From: CAILZL01 sp049840395
Lineage (GTDB): Bacteria; Pseudomonadota; Gammaproteobacteria; Steroidobacterales; Steroidobacteraceae
DNA length: 64,000 nucleotides
Assembly (NCBI GenBank): GCA_049840395.1
Contig: JASGLD010000005.1
Location: forward strand, 62,001 to 126,000
Reading direction: 5' to 3'
Under the pieces are notes generated by a model. That model searched no databases. It saw nothing but the letters and a program-made list of their open reading frames with translations, and was not told the DNA's origin. The translations under genes and the position numbers were made by a program. How positions within the stretch are numbered: the first letter of the stretch is position 1; each line of letters opens with the position of its first letter. This document shows, one piece after another, positions 7,730 through 15,917 of the stretch.

Positions 7730-9517
7730 TCAGGCCGATTTCCTTTGGCTGACCGCATCCGCACTGCGATAGACCACCAGCATCGGCACATTGGCCGACT
7801 GTTGTAACAACTGGGCGAAGCGTTGCCGCAGCTCGTTGCGTTGCGTGACGCCCAGAATCAACATCTGATCGGGTTTGTCGCCCAGTTGTTTGCTCAGTTC
7901 TTCAGCGACCTCACCGAAGTGCAATTCGGTGCGCATTTCCAATCCGTGCACGGCCTGCGCTTCGGAGCGTGCATCGAGTAATTCGCGCATGGCGCCGGGT
8001 TTTTGTGCTTCGTTCTCGCTACCGGGCACGATGTTTAAATAAGTGGCTTCAGCCGGTACATGACGCAACACACTGGCGGCAACCGCCAGCGTGGCGCGCC
8101 GCGCTTCTTCGCCGGTCCAGTGAATCAACACGCGTGAAGCAGGCGTGAATTGCGCTGGCAGAATCAACACTTCGCGTGCACCGCGATCCAGCAGCCAATC
8201 CAATTGCGCCGGCAGCTGCGCATTCGCAGCCAGCACCGACACGCCAGCAAGAGGTTCAGCCTTGGTAGCCGCACCATTACCCTGGCCTAATTGCGCTTCG
8301 ACTTGCGTAGTGACGCGCGTCTTCATACGCGTGGCGAGATCGACCAACAACGGATGCGCACGAAGCTCATCGGCCGCACGCGCGTTAGCGGCATAGACGG
8401 TGTAGCTGGACAAGGGCGTGGGCAGCACATGAATACGGCGCACGCCCACCGCAACCGCATCACCCACATTCAAGGGCAGCTGACGTTGCTCATGCTGCGA
8501 ACGCGTCACATCCAGCGTCGCTAGATTCTGAGTATCGGTGTCGGCGCACATCGCGCCCTTGTCGGCTTCGGTCATGCGTACACGCAGACGTTCGAAGGCG
8601 CCGGTGAAGCCCACGGCTTCAACCACACCGCCGCCGAGATAAATGGTGTTGAGGCTATCGCGATTGGCGGCCAGCGAAATTTCTTCGGGACGCAGCACCG
8701 CCACCACTTCGTGATCGCGTTGCAGCTCGACGCGCTGATCCAGCTGCGCAGTGACCGGCGTGGCGCCGACGCGAATGCCTTCGGCGGTTTGACGCGCCAG
8801 CAACAGATTGGCCGCGCCCAGGAAGGTGGCAACGAAACGCGTGGCGGGACGGGCATACAGCTCTTCCGGTCGGCCTATTTCCAACAAGCGACCCAAATTC
8901 ATCACACCAATGCGATCGGCCAACGCAAAGGCTTCTTCCTGATCGTGCGTGACCAGGATGGTGGAGATCTTCAACTCGCGTTGCACTTCGCGAATGGTGC
9001 GGCGCAATTCTTCGCGAATCTTGGCGTCCAGCGCACCGAAGGGTTCGTCCATCAACAATACCTGCGGCTTATGCGCCAGAGCACGCGCCACCGCGACACG
9101 CTGTTGCTGGCCACCGGACAATTGGGTGGGTAGGCGCTCGTCCATGCCATCCAGGGCCACCAAACGCAGTAGTTCTTTACGGCGTGCCTGGCGTTCGGCT
9201 TTTTTGACGCCGCGTACGCGTAGCGCGAATTCGATGTTGTCCGCCACGCTCATGTGCTTGAACAGGGCATAGTTCTGGAATACGAAGCCGACTTCGCGCT
9301 TGCGCGGCGATACCTGCGTGACATCGCGACCGTGCAGGGAGATGCGGCCATGATCGACGCCGGTCAGACCGGCAATGGCGCGCAACAGGGTGCTCTTGCC
9401 GCTGCCGCTGGCGCCCAACAGAACGAAGAATTCGCCATCGGCCACATCCAACGAGACATCGTTGACGACCGGCGTGTTCTGGTAACGCTTGGTGATCTGG
9501 TCGAGCGTAATGGACAT
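7730..9517 (-). CDS. cysA: Sulfate transporter ATPase CysA with C-terminal Usp-like extension
   Basis: First gene of the operon, 595 residues against about 350-365 for usual CysA. ATPase domain (1-235): Walker A GASGSGKST (35-43), signature LSGGQQQR (133-140), Walker B VLLMDEP (153-159), switch His191. A regulatory TOBE-type domain follows (about 240-368). The remaining ~220 residues are not part of normal CysA: from about 375 they contain a region that reads like a universal stress protein fold, with SRVLIHWTGEEARRA (461-475), a GEVAEELSKQ turn (535-544), DQMLILGVTQRNELRQ (550-565) and the closing VPMLVVYRS strand (577-585). The fusion suggests allosteric or nucleotide control of the transporter; that function is inferred. 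The extension is read in one open frame with no sign of a frame error. Confidence 0.9.
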   Translation of the reverse strand: MSITLDQITKRYQNTPVVNDVSLDVADGEFFVLLGASGSGKSTLLRAIAGLTGVDHGRISLHGRDVTQVSPRKREVGFVFQNYALFKHMSVADNIEFALRVRGVKKAERQARRKELLRLVALDGMDERLPTQLSGGQQQRVAVARALAHKPQVLLMDEPFGALDAKIREELRRTIREVQRELKISTILVTHDQEEAFALADRIGVMNLGRLLEIGRPEELYARPATRFVATFLGAANLLLARQTAEGIRVGATPVTAQLDQRVELQRDHEVVAVLRPEEISLAANRDSLNTIYLGGGVVEAVGFTGAFERLRVRMTEADKGAMCADTDTQNLATLDVTRSQHEQRQLPLNVGDAVAVGVRRIHVLPTPLSSYTVYAANARAADELRAHPLLVDLATRMKTRVTTQVEAQLGQGNGAATKAEPLAGVSVLAANAQLPAQLDWLLDRGAREVLILPAQFTPASRVLIHWTGEEARRATLAVAASVLRHVPAEATYLNIVPGSENEAQKPGAMRELLDARSEAQAVHGLEMRTELHFGEVAEELSKQLGDKPDQMLILGVTQRNELRQRFAQLLQQSANVPMLVVYRSADAVSQRKSA

Positions 9518-9716
9518 GGTGTGATCACAGATAAAAGGTGGGCGATGCTACCGTGGCAGCGGTATCACGGTCAGTTCCAGCCTGGTTATAAAGCGGTTAT
9601 AAATAATGCTTGAGCCGGCCAGAGGCCGGTTCATGCCGCCGAGATGACAAGTTATTTAATCTCGTAACTTCACCGCTAGATGCCGTCAAAATAACCACCT
9701 TCGTAACCTGACAGAC

Positions 9717-10520
9717 ATGCCTGTGAATTCGCCACTCCCGACTTTCCGCAGCCTGTTGCCCACCTCCTTGTTGGCGCTTACCTTGAGTGTGGGCCTGGCC
9801 GCTTGCGGCCGGGTCGATACGCCGACGCCGGGCACCTATCGCGCCTTCGTCAAACTGCGCGGCGGCGAGGTGCCCTTTGAATTGCAGGTAAGCGCACAAC
9901 AGGGACAGACCGTCATGGGCGTCCTGCACGATGGCGAGGTCCGGCCGCTGACCAATCTACAGATGAAGGATGGCGCCCTGGACGCACAATTGCCGGATGG
10001 GGCGGGCATGCTGCACGCCACCATCGGTCCCCAGGATTTGCAGGGCGAGGTTCGTTTCACCGATCACCTGGGCGCACCGCAAACCCTGCCGTTCACCGCC
10101 GACCGGCGGCAAACGTATCAATTCATTGCCGACGCCAGCACCGACAATGCCGACGTCTCGGGTTACTGGCAGTTGGAGGCGATCAGCCCGCAGCATTTTT
10201 CCGCACCGGTAACCGTGCAATTGCAACAGCGCTTCGATGCCGTCGACGGCCAGCTGCGTCTGCCCGATGGCAACATGATCACCTTGCTGGGTCAGGTGCA
10301 TGGCGACGATTTGTATCTATCCGCGCTCGGCCAGGGACGCGCCCTGCTGTTCAAGGGCAAGGTCAATCAGCACGGCGAATTGCAGGGCGAGTTATGGACC
10401 AATCTGAGCAATGCTCAACCCTGGGTGGCGAAACGAGTCGTTGATGATCAGGTGGAAATGAGCGCCCAGGGAGAACCGGTGCGCCAAGTCACCCTGCCCT
10501 GGGCATTACCCACGCAATAA
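9717..10520 (+). CDS. Predicted lipoprotein with TlpA-N-terminal-like domain
   Basis: A 267-residue secreted protein. The N-terminus is a lipoprotein signal: hydrophobic stretch then L-A-A-C with Cys30 as the lipidation site. After it, TYRAFVKLRGGEVPFELQV resembles the N-terminal domain that precedes thioredoxin domains in some TlpA-family proteins (a G-G-E-(L/V)-P-F strand), but here no CxxC thioredoxin domain follows; the rest is beta-rich. It stands alone, divergent from cysA and convergent with the Bcr/CflA gene 17 bases away. Function unknown. Confidence 0.75.
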   Translation: MPVNSPLPTFRSLLPTSLLALTLSVGLAACGRVDTPTPGTYRAFVKLRGGEVPFELQVSAQQGQTVMGVLHDGEVRPLTNLQMKDGALDAQLPDGAGMLHATIGPQDLQGEVRFTDHLGAPQTLPFTADRRQTYQFIADASTDNADVSGYWQLEAISPQHFSAPVTVQLQQRFDAVDGQLRLPDGNMITLLGQVHGDDLYLSALGQGRALLFKGKVNQHGELQGELWTNLSNAQPWVAKRVVDDQVEMSAQGEPVRQVTLPWALPTQ

Positions 10521-10537
10521 CGCCAAGTTAGGGCCTT

Positions 10538-11728
10538 TTAAGTATTGGGTCGAGGTCGGGCGAGCCAGTAGTGCGCCGCCAGCATCGCCACCGAACCCAC
10601 CAACATCAGGATGGCCATGGAATGCACGCCGCCCTTGCTGAAGACCGCCATGGCCAAACCGGCCAGCGTCGAGCCCACCGACTGAATTGACCCCAGCAAC
10701 GCTGACGCAGCGCCGGCGCGATTGCCTTGATGCGCCAACGCCTCAGCAGTGGCATTCGGACTGATATGACCCGTTCCGGCAAAAATGCCCACCTGCAGCA
10801 ACACCAACAGCCATAGATAGGTGGGACTGTGCAGATTGGTCAGCAATGTGGCAGCGGCAAACACCACCGGCACCCACACCGCCACGCTCAGAATGGCGGC
10901 CGGCGTGTGCGCACGCAGTCGATACAGATTGAGCTGGCTGGCCACCACAAAACTCAGCCCATTCAAGCCCATCAATAAGGCCAGCTGCTGCGGACTCAGT
11001 CCATAGGACATCATTAGTACCGTGGGCGCGCTGGAGATGTAGCAGAAGATCACGCCGATGACGCAGGCCCCCACCAGGGCATGGCCGATGAAGGTGCGAT
11101 CGCGCAGCAGGTCCGCATAGGTCGCGGCCACGCGGCGGAAACTCAGCGCCGCGCCACGCCTGCCGGTTTCCTGCAGGGAGAAATGCATAATCAGCAGCAT
11201 CAATAAGCCCGCCGCCGCTTGCAGATAGAAGAGCGTGCGCCAGCTGCCGGCGGCGGCGATGAAACTTCCCAGCAGCGGCGAAACAATCGGTCCCACAGCG
11301 GTGATCAGAATCAAAGTGGAAAACACGCGCGCCGCTTCATGCGCTTCACAGCTGTCGCGCACCACGGCGCGGGCAATCACCACTCCCGCACAGCCGCCCA
11401 GAGCCTGCAGCAAACGGCACAGCACCAGCGCAGTCATGCTGTCGGCCAGGGCACAACCCAGTGAGCCCAGTGCATACAAGCTCAGCGCCACATACAAAGG
11501 CGGCTTGCGGCCGAAGCGATCGCTGATGGGCCCGTAGAACAATTGGCCGATGGCCACACCGAACATGTAGGCGGCCAGGGTGCTCTCGATACCTTGCCCC
11601 AGATCGGCTTCGATCACGCTGAAAGCCGGTAGATACAGATCGATGGAAACGGGACCGAGGGCGGTCAGCGCGCCTAATAACAAAAGCCAGCCCAGTGGAC
11701 GTGCCGCAAGTTGCGGTGGCTGACTCAT
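10538..11728 (-). CDS. Bcr/CflA family multidrug efflux MFS transporter
   Basis: A 12-helix drug:proton antiporter of the Bcr/CflA branch of the major facilitator superfamily, about 396 residues from the chosen ATG. Seen: the family motif at the end of TM1 (SIDLYLPAF), loop 2-3 motif GPISDRFGRKP, and motif C-like glycines in TM5 (AVGPIVSPLLG). The open frame extends 25 codons further upstream but those codons look non-coding; ATG at 11728 has GGGGGA about ten bases upstream. ATG at 11737 is a possible alternative. Substrate unknown; related proteins export bicyclomycin, chloramphenicol or sulfonamides. Confidence 0.88.
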   Translation of the reverse strand: MSQPPQLAARPLGWLLLLGALTALGPVSIDLYLPAFSVIEADLGQGIESTLAAYMFGVAIGQLFYGPISDRFGRKPPLYVALSLYALGSLGCALADSMTALVLCRLLQALGGCAGVVIARAVVRDSCEAHEAARVFSTLILITAVGPIVSPLLGSFIAAAGSWRTLFYLQAAAGLLMLLIMHFSLQETGRRGAALSFRRVAATYADLLRDRTFIGHALVGACVIGVIFCYISSAPTVLMMSYGLSPQQLALLMGLNGLSFVVASQLNLYRLRAHTPAAILSVAVWVPVVFAAATLLTNLHSPTYLWLLVLLQVGIFAGTGHISPNATAEALAHQGNRAGAASALLGSIQSVGSTLAGLAMAVFSKGGVHSMAILMLVGSVAMLAAHYWLARPRPNT

Positions 11729-11867
11729 GTATGGCATTTCCCCCGGAAAGATGGCTGTTTTGTACGGGCGGCGCAGCCTAACGACTGCCCTGCATTGAAA
11801 CAAGCCAAGCCGCCCAAAAGAAACGTAAACTTACCGACCAGTCGTTCGCCCCTCACAGGACCTGCTC

Positions 11868-12350
11868 ATGCCTTCGTTCGACATCGTCTCCGAACTCAAT
11901 CAGCACGAAATCGTCAACGCCGTGGATCAGGCCACGCGTGAAGTCGACACACGTTTCGACTTTAAAGGCAGCGGCGCCAAGTTCGAATTGAAGGACAAGG
12001 TCATCACCCTGAGCGCCCAGGCGGATTTCCAGCTCAAGCAAATGATGGACATCCTCAGCCTGCGTCTGTCCAAGCGCGGCATCGATGTGCAGTGTATGAA
12101 GGTCGACGACCCAGTGGTCAATCTGCAAACCGCCCGGCAAGTGGTAACGCTGCGCGAAGGTATCGATAGCGAACTGGGCAAGAAAGTTCAGCGCGTGATC
12201 AAGGATTCCAAACTGAAAGTGCAGGCCGCGCTGCAGGATAAGCAGGTGCGCGTCACCGGCAAGAGCCGCGACGACCTGCAGTCGGTGATTGCCTTGATGC
12301 GCAACGCCAAGCTGGAAATGCCGCTGCAGTTCACCAACTTCAGAGACTGA
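11868..12350 (+). CDS. yajQ: YajQ family nucleotide-binding protein
   Basis: A 160-residue YajQ protein, close to the usual length (about 160-163). It begins with PSFDIVSELN and contains two ferredoxin-like halves, with DTRFDFKGS near 27-35 and IAMLMRNAKLEMPLQFTNFRD-like ending. Members bind nucleotides; in Xanthomonas a YajQ protein is a cyclic di-GMP effector acting with a LysR regulator. Here it sits two bases upstream of a LysR-type gene (oxyR), an arrangement that makes co-expression likely, although the partner here is OxyR. Confidence 0.93.
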   Translation: MPSFDIVSELNQHEIVNAVDQATREVDTRFDFKGSGAKFELKDKVITLSAQADFQLKQMMDILSLRLSKRGIDVQCMKVDDPVVNLQTARQVVTLREGIDSELGKKVQRVIKDSKLKVQAALQDKQVRVTGKSRDDLQSVIALMRNAKLEMPLQFTNFRD

Positions 12351-12352
12351 TA

Positions 12353-13249
12353 ATGAATCTGCGTGATCTGCGTTACCTGGTCGCCCTGGCCGATACCAAG
12401 CACTTCGGCAAGGCCGCGGCGCGTTGTCATGTCAGCCAACCCACGCTATCGGCACAGCTGAAAAAGCTGGAAGAGTACTTGGGCGTGGAATTGATCGAAC
12501 GCCAACCGCGGCGCGTGGCGCTCACTGAAATCGGTGAACAGATCGTAGCGCGCGCTCGGCGTGTAGTGATCGACAGCGATGAGCTGCTGTCGCTGGCGCG
12601 CAGTCAGCGCGATCCACTGAGCGGCACATTGAAACTGGCCTTGATTCCCACCATCGGTCCTTACTTGCTGCCGCTGCTATCGCGGCAGTTACGCAAACAT
12701 TTGCCCAAGTTGAAACTGATGCTGTACGAGTATCAGACCGAACCGTTGCTACAGGCATTACGCAGTGGTGACATCGACATGGGCGTGCTGGCGCTGCCCA
12801 TTCACGCCGATGGCGTGGAGACCCGCAAGCTGTTCGAAGAAGATTTCATGATTGCCCTGCCCAAGGGCCATCGACTGGCCGACAAAGCCACAGTGAAGCT
12901 TGAAGATCTGCGTCAAGACTCGTTGCTGTTGCTGGAAGACGGACACTGCCTGCGCGATCAAGCGCTGGAGATTTGCAGCAAGGGTGATGTTGAGGAAGAC
13001 CAGGACTATCGCGCTACCAGTCTGGAAACGCTGCGCCAGATGGTTGCCGCCGGCATGGGTGTGACCTTGTTGCCGCAGCTATCTACTAGCGGTCCGTTTG
13101 GCAATGAAAAAAGCGTGATCGTTAAACCCTTCCCGAAACCCGCACCTACGCGCGTTGTCGGCGCCGTGTGGCGCAAGAGCAGCACGCGTAATGGCGCCAT
13201 CAAATCCGTATGCGATGTGATTACCGAGTGTATGGCGGAGAAGAAGTAA
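12353..13249 (+). CDS. oxyR: Hydrogen peroxide-sensing transcriptional regulator OxyR
   Basis: A 298-residue LysR-type regulator. The N-terminal HTH (about 1-60) is followed by the effector domain. The redox pair is visible as Cys199 and Cys208 in EDGHCLRDQALEIC, the same numbers as the two sensing cysteines of E. coli OxyR, which form a disulfide on peroxide exposure and switch the protein to activate catalase and peroxiredoxin genes. The start ATG lies two bases after the yajQ stop, so it is likely translated from the yajQ message. No katG, ahpC or dps gene is adjacent. Confidence 0.95.
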   Translation: MNLRDLRYLVALADTKHFGKAAARCHVSQPTLSAQLKKLEEYLGVELIERQPRRVALTEIGEQIVARARRVVIDSDELLSLARSQRDPLSGTLKLALIPTIGPYLLPLLSRQLRKHLPKLKLMLYEYQTEPLLQALRSGDIDMGVLALPIHADGVETRKLFEEDFMIALPKGHRLADKATVKLEDLRQDSLLLLEDGHCLRDQALEICSKGDVEEDQDYRATSLETLRQMVAAGMGVTLLPQLSTSGPFGNEKSVIVKPFPKPAPTRVVGAVWRKSSTRNGAIKSVCDVITECMAEKK

Positions 13250-13357
13250 CGTCGCTTACAACCGTTAGTTTGTAATTAATCTTTTCTTGATTCCAAGTTT
13301 CAGCATTCGAGTTAAGCCGCGCCTAAAAACGACTGCGGCTTAACTAACTTCTTAAGA

Positions 13358-13672
13358 TCATGCAGCGAACTTAAGACCTACGATGCCCGCGGCAATCAAC
13401 CCAAGACTAATCACGCGCAATCCATTGGCAGATTCGCCCAACAACACGATACCTAGTATTGCGGTGCCAATCGCGCCAACACCCACCCAGATGGCATAGG
13501 CCGTTCCGACAGGCAACGATCTCATCGCCATACCCAACAATCCCAGACTAACGATCATTGAAAGCACGGTGCCAATGGTGGGCCAGAAGCGAGTGAAGCC
13601 ATCGGTATATTTAAGGCCGATGGCCCAACCGATTTCGAATAGACCTGCGACAAACAAAATGAACCAACTCAT
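13358..13672 (-). CDS. gdx: SMR family guanidinium exporter Gdx (SugE)
   Basis: A 104-residue four-helix small multidrug resistance protein of the SugE/Gdx branch, which exports guanidinium in exchange for protons. Seen: the essential membrane glutamate Glu13 in GLFEIGWAIGLK, YTDGFTRFWPT after TM1, and TAYAIWVGVGAIGTAILG in TM3. The identification as a guanidinium exporter rather than a quaternary-ammonium pump is strongly supported by the guanidine-II riboswitch just upstream. GAGAGAG on the coding strand supplies the ribosome site. Confidence 0.95.
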   Translation of the reverse strand: MSWFILFVAGLFEIGWAIGLKYTDGFTRFWPTIGTVLSMIVSLGLLGMAMRSLPVGTAYAIWVGVGAIGTAILGIVLLGESANGLRVISLGLIAAGIVGLKFAA

Positions 13673-13688
13673 GAATAACTCTCTCGAT

Positions 13689-13736
13689 GCAGGGTCGTCC
13701 CTGCGGAATGTTCAAGAGAGGTGAGGTCGTCCTCAC
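13689..13736 (-). promoter_or_regulatory. Guanidine-II (mini-ykkC) riboswitch
   Basis: On the coding strand of gdx there are two perfect hairpins: GTGAGG-ACGA-CCTCAC (13736-13721) and GCAGGG-ACGA-CCCTGC (13704-13689). Each has a six-base-pair stem closed by the tetraloop ACGA, which matches the ACGR loops that dimerise around guanidinium in the guanidine-II class. The second hairpin ends only a few bases before the GAGAGAG ribosome site of gdx, consistent with control of translation. The 16-base linker between hairpins is within what the class shows. Confidence 0.95.
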
Positions 13737-13882
13737 ATCAGGAGCTGCCGCCAACACATGACTCACACTTGGCAAACGGCAGTGCTGGCCGTTGGTGAAC
13801 AACCAGTACCTTGAATCCTAGCACCGGCATGAACCGTTATCCTGTGCCGCCCCACAAAGTGGCACAAAAAACCACGGCAGGC

Positions 13883-13912
13883 TTGCACCAGCCGCCGCAG
13901 GCCTGCTAGATT
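13883..13912 (+). promoter_or_regulatory. Candidate promoter of the leuA leader
   Basis: TTGCAC (13883-13888) and TAGATT (13907-13912) are separated by 18 bases and resemble sigma-70 -35 and -10 elements. The expected transcription start, six to eight bases after the -10, coincides with the ATG of the leader peptide at 13919. Prediction by eye only. Confidence 0.5.
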
Positions 13913-13918
13913 CCGGCC

Positions 13919-14005
13919 ATGCGTCACTTCCAGACAACGAACATTCTCCCCCTGCCCCGTCGCGGCAGTTCGTTGCTGGGTGCGCGCCTGCACCTGCGTC
14001 GCTAG
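13919..14005 (+). CDS. Candidate leuA leader peptide, probably leaderless
   Basis: A 28-codon frame from ATG at 13919 to TAG at 14003-14005, 112 bases before leuA. It contains six leucine codons (residues 10, 12, 19, 20, 24, 26), about one in five, with two adjacent ones (TTG CTG), and several arginines and prolines. There is no Shine-Dalgarno sequence before it; instead the ATG sits where transcription should start from the promoter at 13883-13912, so it could be translated as a leaderless message. Attenuation by leucine-dependent ribosome stalling is the natural reading for a leader before leuA. A hairpin GGCAAC/GTTGCC lies between it and leuA, but I could not identify a clear terminator with a T-run. 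Confidence 0.5.
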   Translation: MRHFQTTNILPLPRRGSSLLGARLHLRR

Positions 14006-14117
14006 ACGCACATATACCCTCGCGCCTAATCACTGCACCGGCGCTGCAGACAAATCTTCGTATTTTAATTGAGCGGCAACGCATGCAAGCTGTTGCCCAG
14101 GCTGTGGGAGAACCACC

Positions 14118-15818
14118 ATGTTGCAGAATCCATCCTCCAAGTACCGCGCCTTTGTGCCGATCAATTTGCCCGATCGCATCTGGCCCAATGTAGTCATCGA
14201 CAAGGCGCCGCAGTGGTGCAGCGTCGATCTGCGCGACGGTAATCAAGCCCTGATCGAACCCATGGATGCGCCGCGCAAGCTGCGCATGTTCGAACAGCTG
14301 GTGAAAATCGGCTTCAAAGAAATCGAAGTGGGCTTTCCGGCGGCCTCGCAAACCGATTTCGACTTCGTGCGGCACATCATCGAGAACAAGATGATTCCGG
14401 ACGACGTCACCATTCAAGTGCTGACGCAGGCACGCGCCGAGTTGATCGCACGTACCTTCGAATCGCTGCGCGGCGCACGGCGCGCCGTAGTGCATCTGTA
14501 CAACTCTACTTCCACGGTGCAGCGTCGCGTGGTGTTCAATCTCGACATGCGCGGCATCATCGACATTGCTGTACGTGGCGCCGAGGCGGTGCGCAAGCAT
14601 GCCGAGCAACAGCCGGATACCGAATGGGTATTTCAATACAGCCCTGAAAGCTTCACAGGCACCGAGTTGGAGTTCGCGGTGGAAATTTGCGATGCGGTTA
14701 ATGCCGTATGGCAGCCCACACCGCAGCGTAAAACCATTTTGAACTTGCCCGCCACCGTCGAGATGGCCACACCCAATGTGTATGCGGATCAGATCGAATG
14801 GTTCTGCCGCCACATAAAAAACCGCGACAGCATCGTGCTGTCTGTACATCCGCATAACGATCGCGGCACTGCGGTGGCTGCAGCCGAGCTAGCCGTCATG
14901 GCGGGCGCCGATCGTGTCGAAGGTACCTTGTTCGGTAACGGCGAACGCACCGGTAATGTCGATGTAGTAACGCTGGCAATGAATCTTTATACGCAGGGCG
15001 TACATCCGCAGTTGGATTTCGCCAATATCAATGAAGTGGCTCGCTGCGCCGAGCACTGCAATCAATTGCCGATTCATCCACGTCATCCCTATGTGGGCGA
15101 TCTGGTGTTCACGGCTTTCTCCGGTTCGCATCAGGATGCGATCAAGAAAGGGTTTGCGGCACGCAAGGAAAACGATCTTTGGGAAATACCATACCTGCCC
15201 ATCGATCCACGCGATCTCGGCCGTACTTATGAATCGGTGATTCGCGTCAACAGTCAGTCTGGTAAAGGCGGTATTGCTTACTTACTGGAACGCGACTTCG
15301 GCTTGGTATTGCCGCGTCGTCTGCAAATTGAATTCAGCCAGGTGGTGCAATCGATCACCGATGCCACCGGCAAGGAACTCAGCTCCAGCGAAATCTGGTC
15401 CTTGTTCGAACGTGAATATCTCAAGCAGGAAGCTGTGTACGAATACCGCTCACACCAATTGACCACGGCGCAGGATGGCAGCGACAACGAACGCCTGAGC
15501 ATCAAGCTGAGCTACAGCGGCCAGGGCGCCGTGTTCAACGGCAGCGGTAACGGCCCTATCAGCGCCTTGATTGACGCACTGGGCCTGCAATGCGATGTGC
15601 TGTCGTATGAAGAACGCTCCATGGGCAGTGACAGCAACGCGCAGGCGGTGGCTTTTGTGGAAATCACCACACCGGCACGCATCACGCTGTTCGGCGTGGG
15701 CATGCACCGCAACATCGTCAGCGCCTCGCTGGTGGCGGTATTGAGTGCCGTGAATCGCGCCTTTAGCAAGGGTGCGCTGAGCGACGCCATGCCGGCGGCG
15801 ACTTCGTTGGTACGCTGA
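14118..15818 (+). CDS. leuA: 2-isopropylmalate synthase
   Basis: First committed enzyme of leucine synthesis: condenses acetyl-CoA with 2-oxoisovalerate. At 566 residues it belongs to the longer LeuA class known from Corynebacterium and some proteobacteria rather than the ~520-residue E. coli type. Seen: catalytic and metal-binding DLRDGNQAL (37-45), SVHPHNDRGTA with the metal-binding histidines, GTLFGNGERTGN, and a C-terminal regulatory domain from about 430 on that mediates leucine feedback. The N-terminus (KYRAFVPINLPDR) is typical of the long class. It stands alone, with a probable leader peptide upstream and an intrinsic terminator right after the stop. Confidence 0.95.
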   Translation: MLQNPSSKYRAFVPINLPDRIWPNVVIDKAPQWCSVDLRDGNQALIEPMDAPRKLRMFEQLVKIGFKEIEVGFPAASQTDFDFVRHIIENKMIPDDVTIQVLTQARAELIARTFESLRGARRAVVHLYNSTSTVQRRVVFNLDMRGIIDIAVRGAEAVRKHAEQQPDTEWVFQYSPESFTGTELEFAVEICDAVNAVWQPTPQRKTILNLPATVEMATPNVYADQIEWFCRHIKNRDSIVLSVHPHNDRGTAVAAAELAVMAGADRVEGTLFGNGERTGNVDVVTLAMNLYTQGVHPQLDFANINEVARCAEHCNQLPIHPRHPYVGDLVFTAFSGSHQDAIKKGFAARKENDLWEIPYLPIDPRDLGRTYESVIRVNSQSGKGGIAYLLERDFGLVLPRRLQIEFSQVVQSITDATGKELSSSEIWSLFEREYLKQEAVYEYRSHQLTTAQDGSDNERLSIKLSYSGQGAVFNGSGNGPISALIDALGLQCDVLSYEERSMGSDSNAQAVAFVEITTPARITLFGVGMHRNIVSASLVAVLSAVNRAFSKGALSDAMPAATSLVR

Positions 15819-15825
15819 AAATATC

Positions 15826-15862
15826 AACCCGTGCAATCGGCAATACGATTGCACGGGTTTAC
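15826..15862 (+). terminator. Intrinsic terminator of leuA
   Basis: A perfect 13-base-pair stem (15826-15838 with 15847-15859, AACCCGTGCAATC paired with its complement) and an eight-base loop, followed by a short T-run, eight bases after the leuA stop. The A-rich left flank would let it work weakly in the other direction as well. Confidence 0.85.
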
Positions 15863-15917
15863 AAATACCTAAGACATAAGCGCGATTGTCGGTCGTTGCC
15901 GTATCGGCGCTACGACA

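Noticed and set aside
13818..14855. A 345-codon minus-strand open frame across the leuA leader and leuA.
   Set aside because: Antisense to leuA and to the leader region; no domain; leuA is certain.
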